A stretch of DNA of 14,805 nucleotides, from positions 1 through 14,805 of the forward strand of contig JAUIFW010000018.1 of NCBI GenBank assembly GCA_030430105.1. Reading direction: 5' to 3'. Made by a program: the position numbers and the translations under genes. The first letter of the stretch is position 1. Every line of letters begins with the position of its first letter. The notes under the pieces are model-generated. The model was not told the DNA's origin, did not search any database, and saw nothing but the letters and a program-made list of their open reading frames with translations. The stretch comes from a bacterium. Its GTDB lineage: Bacteria; Patescibacteria; Gracilibacteria; 1-14-2-50-48-13. This document shows positions 14,381 through 14,805 of the stretch, in pieces.

Positions 14381-14805
14381 CTATGTATCCTTATTTGAAA
14401 TAGATTGTTCTTTTTGATTTGATTGATAGAGTGCGGATTTCAATGCCTTAGCAAGTTTTGATTTGTTTGGAACTCCTGAAAGGGTTTTATCGATCTCCTG
14501 AAGTTTTGAATGTATACGAATAGATTGGTAGCCAAATATTTTGCCAAGTAGAGAAGTGTTGATGCCAACTTCAACGGAGCTATTGAGTGGGATGATGTGT
14601 TCTTTTGTAAAAATAACCCCTTCTTGTATGAGAAGTTGACTTGGAGTTACTGTATATAGAGAGCTACTCCAGTTTGCTGTAAGGACGATAATGGAGATTA
14701 TATTAATAAGGAAGATGAAGGACTTTAGGGACAACATTGATGTCGCGATGGGGGTGCTGCCAAAAAGGAACACTTCTGCAGTGAGATAAAACCCTGTGAA
14801 TAGTG
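14381..14805 (-). CDS. Bacterial PH-domain (bPH2/YdbS-like) membrane protein, 5' end outside window
   Basis: The reading frame stays open to the right edge of the window, so the start is probably outside it. A GTG at 14773 could start a 130-residue product, but the residues before it (FYLTAEVFLFGS) look like part of a further membrane segment. A clear membrane helix follows (KSFIFLINIISIIVLTANW). Then comes a region typical of bacterial PH domains: LYTVTPSQLLIQEGVI, IIPLNSSVEVGI and a SLLGKIFGYQSIRIHS block. Bacterial PH domains of this kind occur in membrane proteins of unknown function, sometimes tied to envelope stress or bacteriocin immunity. The C-terminal tail is polar. It precedes the HAD gene by 5 bases and is likely in the same operon. 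Confidence 0.72.
   Translation of the reverse strand, partial: LFTGFYLTAEVFLFGSTPIATSMLSLKSFIFLINIISIIVLTANWSSSLYTVTPSQLLIQEGVIFTKEHIIPLNSSVEVGINTSLLGKIFGYQSIRIHSKLQEIDKTLSGVPNKSKLAKALKSALYQSNQKEQSISNKDT

Noticed and set aside
14..14805. Genetic code 25 (TGA read as glycine)
   Set aside because: All genes are full length with the standard code and none contains an in-frame TGA, including long glycine-rich proteins. Only TGA avoidance is supported.

Overview
The window reads as a compact bacterial chromosome segment with 13 complete protein-coding genes and one gene cut by the right edge. No rRNA, tRNA, CRISPR array, transposase or phage structural gene is visible. The gene content and style suggest a member of the Candidate Phyla Radiation (Patescibacteria). 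HrcA is about a third shorter than usual. A solute-binding protein has no ABC transporter beside it. Shine-Dalgarno sequences are almost absent. Several promoters have a clear -10 box (often TATACT) 20-40 bases before the start codon. The fusA gene is outside a str operon. The lineage is an inference from style, not from a phylogenetic marker. All 14 readable stop codons are TAA (8) or TAG (6). None is TGA, and no gene has an in-frame TGA.

Layout from left to right. Bases 14-2518 (+) hold RNase HII (rnhB) and the membrane protease FtsH. A strong bidirectional terminator and an AT-rich heptad array follow. Bases 2595-5150 (-) hold mannose-1-phosphate guanylyltransferase, then a yebC-hrcA operon of regulators. 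Bases 5251-6009 (+) hold a stomatin-like SPFH membrane protein, divergent from the guanylyltransferase. Bases 6151-8303 (-) hold two probable cell-wall hydrolases in one operon: a COG5526-type lysozyme-like protein and a CHAP/NlpC-like amidase. Neither has an N-terminal signal peptide, and both carry long charged, low-complexity regions. Bases 8532-10610 (-) hold elongation factor G. Bases 10682-13098 (-) hold a glycosyltransferase and a membrane-anchored solute-binding protein. Bases 13163-13801 (+) hold a membrane-tethered Mrr-type nuclease domain. Bases 13803-14805 (-) hold a HAD hydrolase and a partial PH-domain membrane protein.

Many genes act at the cell envelope: FtsH and SPFH in membrane quality control, GDP-mannose and a glycosyltransferase in surface glycans, wall hydrolases, a solute-binding protein and a membrane nuclease. 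The rest are translation and stress functions (EF-G, YebC, HrcA).

The most unusual feature is in the short intergenic spaces. At three loci (2517-2585, 5997-6149, 8361-8530), hairpins directly abut arrays of degenerate 7-base repeats (YAAATNN or YTAATNN type). In two of these loci the arrays sit as inverted pairs between hairpins, giving a hairpin-array-hairpin-inverted array-hairpin layout. Other points of note are a fusA promoter whose -10 box lies in the loop of the previous gene's terminator, a divergent promoter built on a palindromic -10 box, and the signal-less wall-hydrolase pair. No intergenic stretch exceeds 300 bases; the longest is 8304-8531 and is described below.
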